From an uncultured Atopobiaceae bacterium (lineage in GTDB: Bacteria; Actinomycetota; Coriobacteriia; Coriobacteriales; Atopobiaceae), in the NCBI GenBank assembly GCA_944321005.1, contig CALUJT010000016.1:1-16611 (forward strand): DNA of 16,611 bases, read 5' to 3'. Shown here in pieces: positions 14,675 to 16,611 of this stretch. Position 1 is the stretch's first letter; every line of letters begins with the position of its first letter. The notes beneath the pieces were generated by a model, which was not told the DNA's origin, did not search any database, and saw only the letters and a list, made by a program, of their open reading frames with translations. Both the position numbers and the translations under genes were made by a program.

Positions 14675-16611
14675 CTAGCGGAGGCTCTCGAGGACGTACG
14701 GGAGGATGCCGCCCCTTGCCAGGAAGGCGCCCTCCATGGGCGTGTCCACGCGCACGAGGCACGTGAACGTCACCACGTCCCCGCCCGGCCTCGTCGCCCT
14801 CACCTCGACGCTGCTCGGGACCGGAAGGCCGCCGGAGAGGTCCACCGGGTCGACGTCGAACGTCTCGCACCCGGTGAGGCCCAGGGTCTTGGCCGTCACG
14901 CCCTCGGGCAGCTGAAGCGGGAGGACGCCCATCTGCACGAGGTTGGAGCGGTGGATGCGCTCGAAGCTCTCCGCTATGACGGCCCTCACGCCCAGGAGGA
15001 GCGGACCCTTGCCGGCCCAGTCGCGGCTGGAGCCGGAACCGTAGAGCTTGCCGGCCACCACCACGAGCGGGACCCCCGCCTGCGCATAGGCCTCGGCGGC
15101 GTCGAAGATGGGGACCACCTCGCCGGTGAGGAGGTTCTCCGTCCAGCCTCCGAGCCTCCCGTCGGCGAGCTCGTTGCGCAGGCGCACGTTGGCGAAGGTG
15201 CCTCGCGCCATGACCTCGTGGTTGCCGCGACGGGCGCCGTAGGTGTTGAAGTCCTCGCGGGCGACCCCGCGCTCGGTGAGGTAGCGGGCGGCCGGCGAGT
15301 CGGCGGCGATGGAGCCCGCGGGCGAGATGTGGTCGGTCGTGACGAAGTCGCCGAGAAGGGCGAGCGCCCGGGCGCCGCGGACCTCGATGACGTCCTGCTC
15401 GCGCGCGATCTCGAAGTAGGGCGCGCGGCGGACGTAGGTGGAGGCGGGGTCCCAGGGGAACGTGGCGGAGTCACCGGACTCGATGGCCCTCCAAGCGTCG
15501 GAGCCCTCGAGAAGGCCGCGGGACCCCTCCTCGAAGAGCCCGGGCTCGAGGTGCTCGGCAAGGGCGGAGGCGATCTCCTCGTCGGTGGGCATGACGTCGG
15601 CGAGCATGACCGGGGCCCCGTCGGAGCCCGTGCCGAGGGGCTCCGTGGAGAGGTCGACGTCCATGGTGCCGGCGACGGAGTAGGCAACCACCAGCGCGGG
15701 CTGGCAGAGGTAGTTCTGCGCGACGTCGGGCGAGATGCGTCCCTCGAAGTTGCGGTTGCCGGAGAGGACGCTCGTGAGCTCGAGCTCGGAGGCGTGCGCC
15801 TTGAGGCACGCCTTGATCTCGCCGGAGTTGCCGATGCAGCTCATGCAGCCAAAGCCGCAGGTGTAGAAGCCAAGGGCGCGCAGGGGCTCCACCAGGCCGC
15901 AGCGCTCGAGCAGAAGCTCGGTGGCGTGGCTGCCCGGCGCGAGAACCTTCTTGACCCAGGGCCTGGGGGAAAGCCCGCGCTCGACGGCGTGCCTGGCGAG
16001 AAGCCCCGCCGCGACCATCATCGCCGGGTCCGTGGCGGTGGTGCAGCTCGTGATGGCCGCGATGGCTATGGTGCCGTGACCGAGCGCGCCCGCGCCCTCG
16101 ACGTCGACCCTCTCGGAGAGGTCGCGGCCGTTGGCGAGCGCGGAGGACTCGAAGCGCTCCTTGAGGCCGGCCACGGAGACGCGGTCGTGGGGGCGCGAGG
16201 GACCGGCGAGCGAGGGCTCCACCGTCCCCAGGTCGAGCTCGAGCGTCCTCGCGTACGCCCTGTCGCCGCCGTCGCCTATGACGCCCTGTGCCTCGAGGTA
16301 GGCGCGTGCGAAGGCGAGCTCGCCCTCGTCGCGACCGGCGAGCGCGAGGTAGCCGAGCGTGGCGTCGTCCACGGGGAAGAGCGTCGCCGTGGCGCCGTAC
16401 TCGGGCGTCATGTTGGCCACGCAGGCGCGCTGCGTCGCGGTGAGCGAAGCCACGCCGTCGCCCGTGACCTCCACGATCTGGCCCACGACGCCCGCCGAGC
16501 GCAGGAGCTGCGCCACCGTGAGGGCGAGGTCCATGCCGGAGACGCCCGCGCCGAGAGACCCCGCGAGACGAAGCTCGGTGACGGGCGGTACGAGCATGGA
16601 GACGGGCTGGC
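14675..16611 (-). CDS. acnA: Aconitate hydratase AcnA, C-terminal part (gene cut by right window edge)
   Basis: Aconitase interconverts citrate and isocitrate through a [4Fe-4S] cluster. About 644 residues are in the window; the frame stays open to the edge as QPVSML, matching a conserved internal stretch of AcnA, so roughly the first 250 residues are missing. The cluster ligands are visible: one Cys in ITSCTTATDP (codon 16043-16045) and two in GFGCMSCIGNSG (codons 15845-15847 and 15836-15838), spaced 66 and 3 residues as in E. coli AcnA. Also present are SGNRNFEGR, the swivelling domain 4 with FNTYGARRGNHEVM, and the active-site YGSGSSRDWAGKG. The SCTN usual after the first Cys reads SCTT here. 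It ends with ILPYVLESLR. Confidence 0.95.
   Translation of the reverse strand, partial: QPVSMLVPPVTELRLAGSLGAGVSGMDLALTVAQLLRSAGVVGQIVEVTGDGVASLTATQRACVANMTPEYGATATLFPVDDATLGYLALAGRDEGELAFARAYLEAQGVIGDGGDRAYARTLELDLGTVEPSLAGPSRPHDRVSVAGLKERFESSALANGRDLSERVDVEGAGALGHGTIAIAAITSCTTATDPAMMVAAGLLARHAVERGLSPRPWVKKVLAPGSHATELLLERCGLVEPLRALGFYTCGFGCMSCIGNSGEIKACLKAHASELELTSVLSGNRNFEGRISPDVAQNYLCQPALVVAYSVAGTMDVDLSTEPLGTGSDGAPVMLADVMPTDEEIASALAEHLEPGLFEEGSRGLLEGSDAWRAIESGDSATFPWDPASTYVRRAPYFEIAREQDVIEVRGARALALLGDFVTTDHISPAGSIAADSPAARYLTERGVAREDFNTYGARRGNHEVMARGTFANVRLRNELADGRLGGWTENLLTGEVVPIFDAAEAYAQAGVPLVVVAGKLYGSGSSRDWAGKGPLLLGVRAVIAESFERIHRSNLVQMGVLPLQLPEGVTAKTLGLTGCETFDVDPVDLSGGLPVPSSVEVRATRPGGDVVTFTCLVRVDTPMEGAFLARGGILPYVLESLR

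Overview
The window is GC-rich bacterial chromosome in which every gene I can support lies on the minus strand. Gene order and protein families (aconitase; a cyclophilin-TPR-mreBCD-mrdA-rodA cell-shape block; a radical SAM protein plus its DUF2344 partner; rplU-rpmA-obg) point to a high-GC Gram-positive. My best guess is the class Coriobacteriia (Olsenella/Atopobium-like). This taxonomic call is inference from gene content and base composition, not from a database search.

In transcription order (high to low coordinates), the window opens inside an aconitase gene that runs off the right edge. It is followed by a small membrane protein with two N-terminal zinc ribbons. An extended -10 promoter flanked by an inverted repeat then starts a tightly packed seven-gene block: cyclophilin, membrane-anchored TPR protein, mreB, mreC, mreD, mrdA (PBP2), rodA. 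Gaps inside the block are 1 to 24 bases. MreB filaments, the MreC/MreD membrane partners, the transpeptidase PBP2 and the SEDS glycosyltransferase RodA together form the elongasome that builds lateral cell wall.

After rodA comes about 550 bp of non-coding DNA. It holds a 13-bp tandem repeat array, a roughly 155-bp element ending in inverted repeats, and a TATAAT promoter. Three overlapping genes follow: a DUF697 membrane protein, a TIGR03960-type radical SAM protein and its DUF2344 partner, the last two pairs joined by ATGA overlaps. RNase E/G (rng), often found in this neighbourhood in other bacteria, is absent. A strong sigma70-type promoter then drives rplU-rpmA, which ends in a perfect intrinsic terminator. 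A second intergenic region of about 440 bp carries another copy of the inverted-repeat element (156 bp) and leads into obgE, cut by the left edge.

The most novel-looking signal is non-coding. The two elements have the same length (155 and 156 bp) and near-identical terminal arms built on GCGATTGGGC...CTTGAT. They share internal words, and one of these, GGCGAGAAGGAC, is also the unit of the tandem array beside rodA. The genes are mostly standard core functions with a few lineage-specific twists: a second N-terminal membrane helix on PBP2, an acidic tail on MreC, and three membrane proteins of unassigned function.
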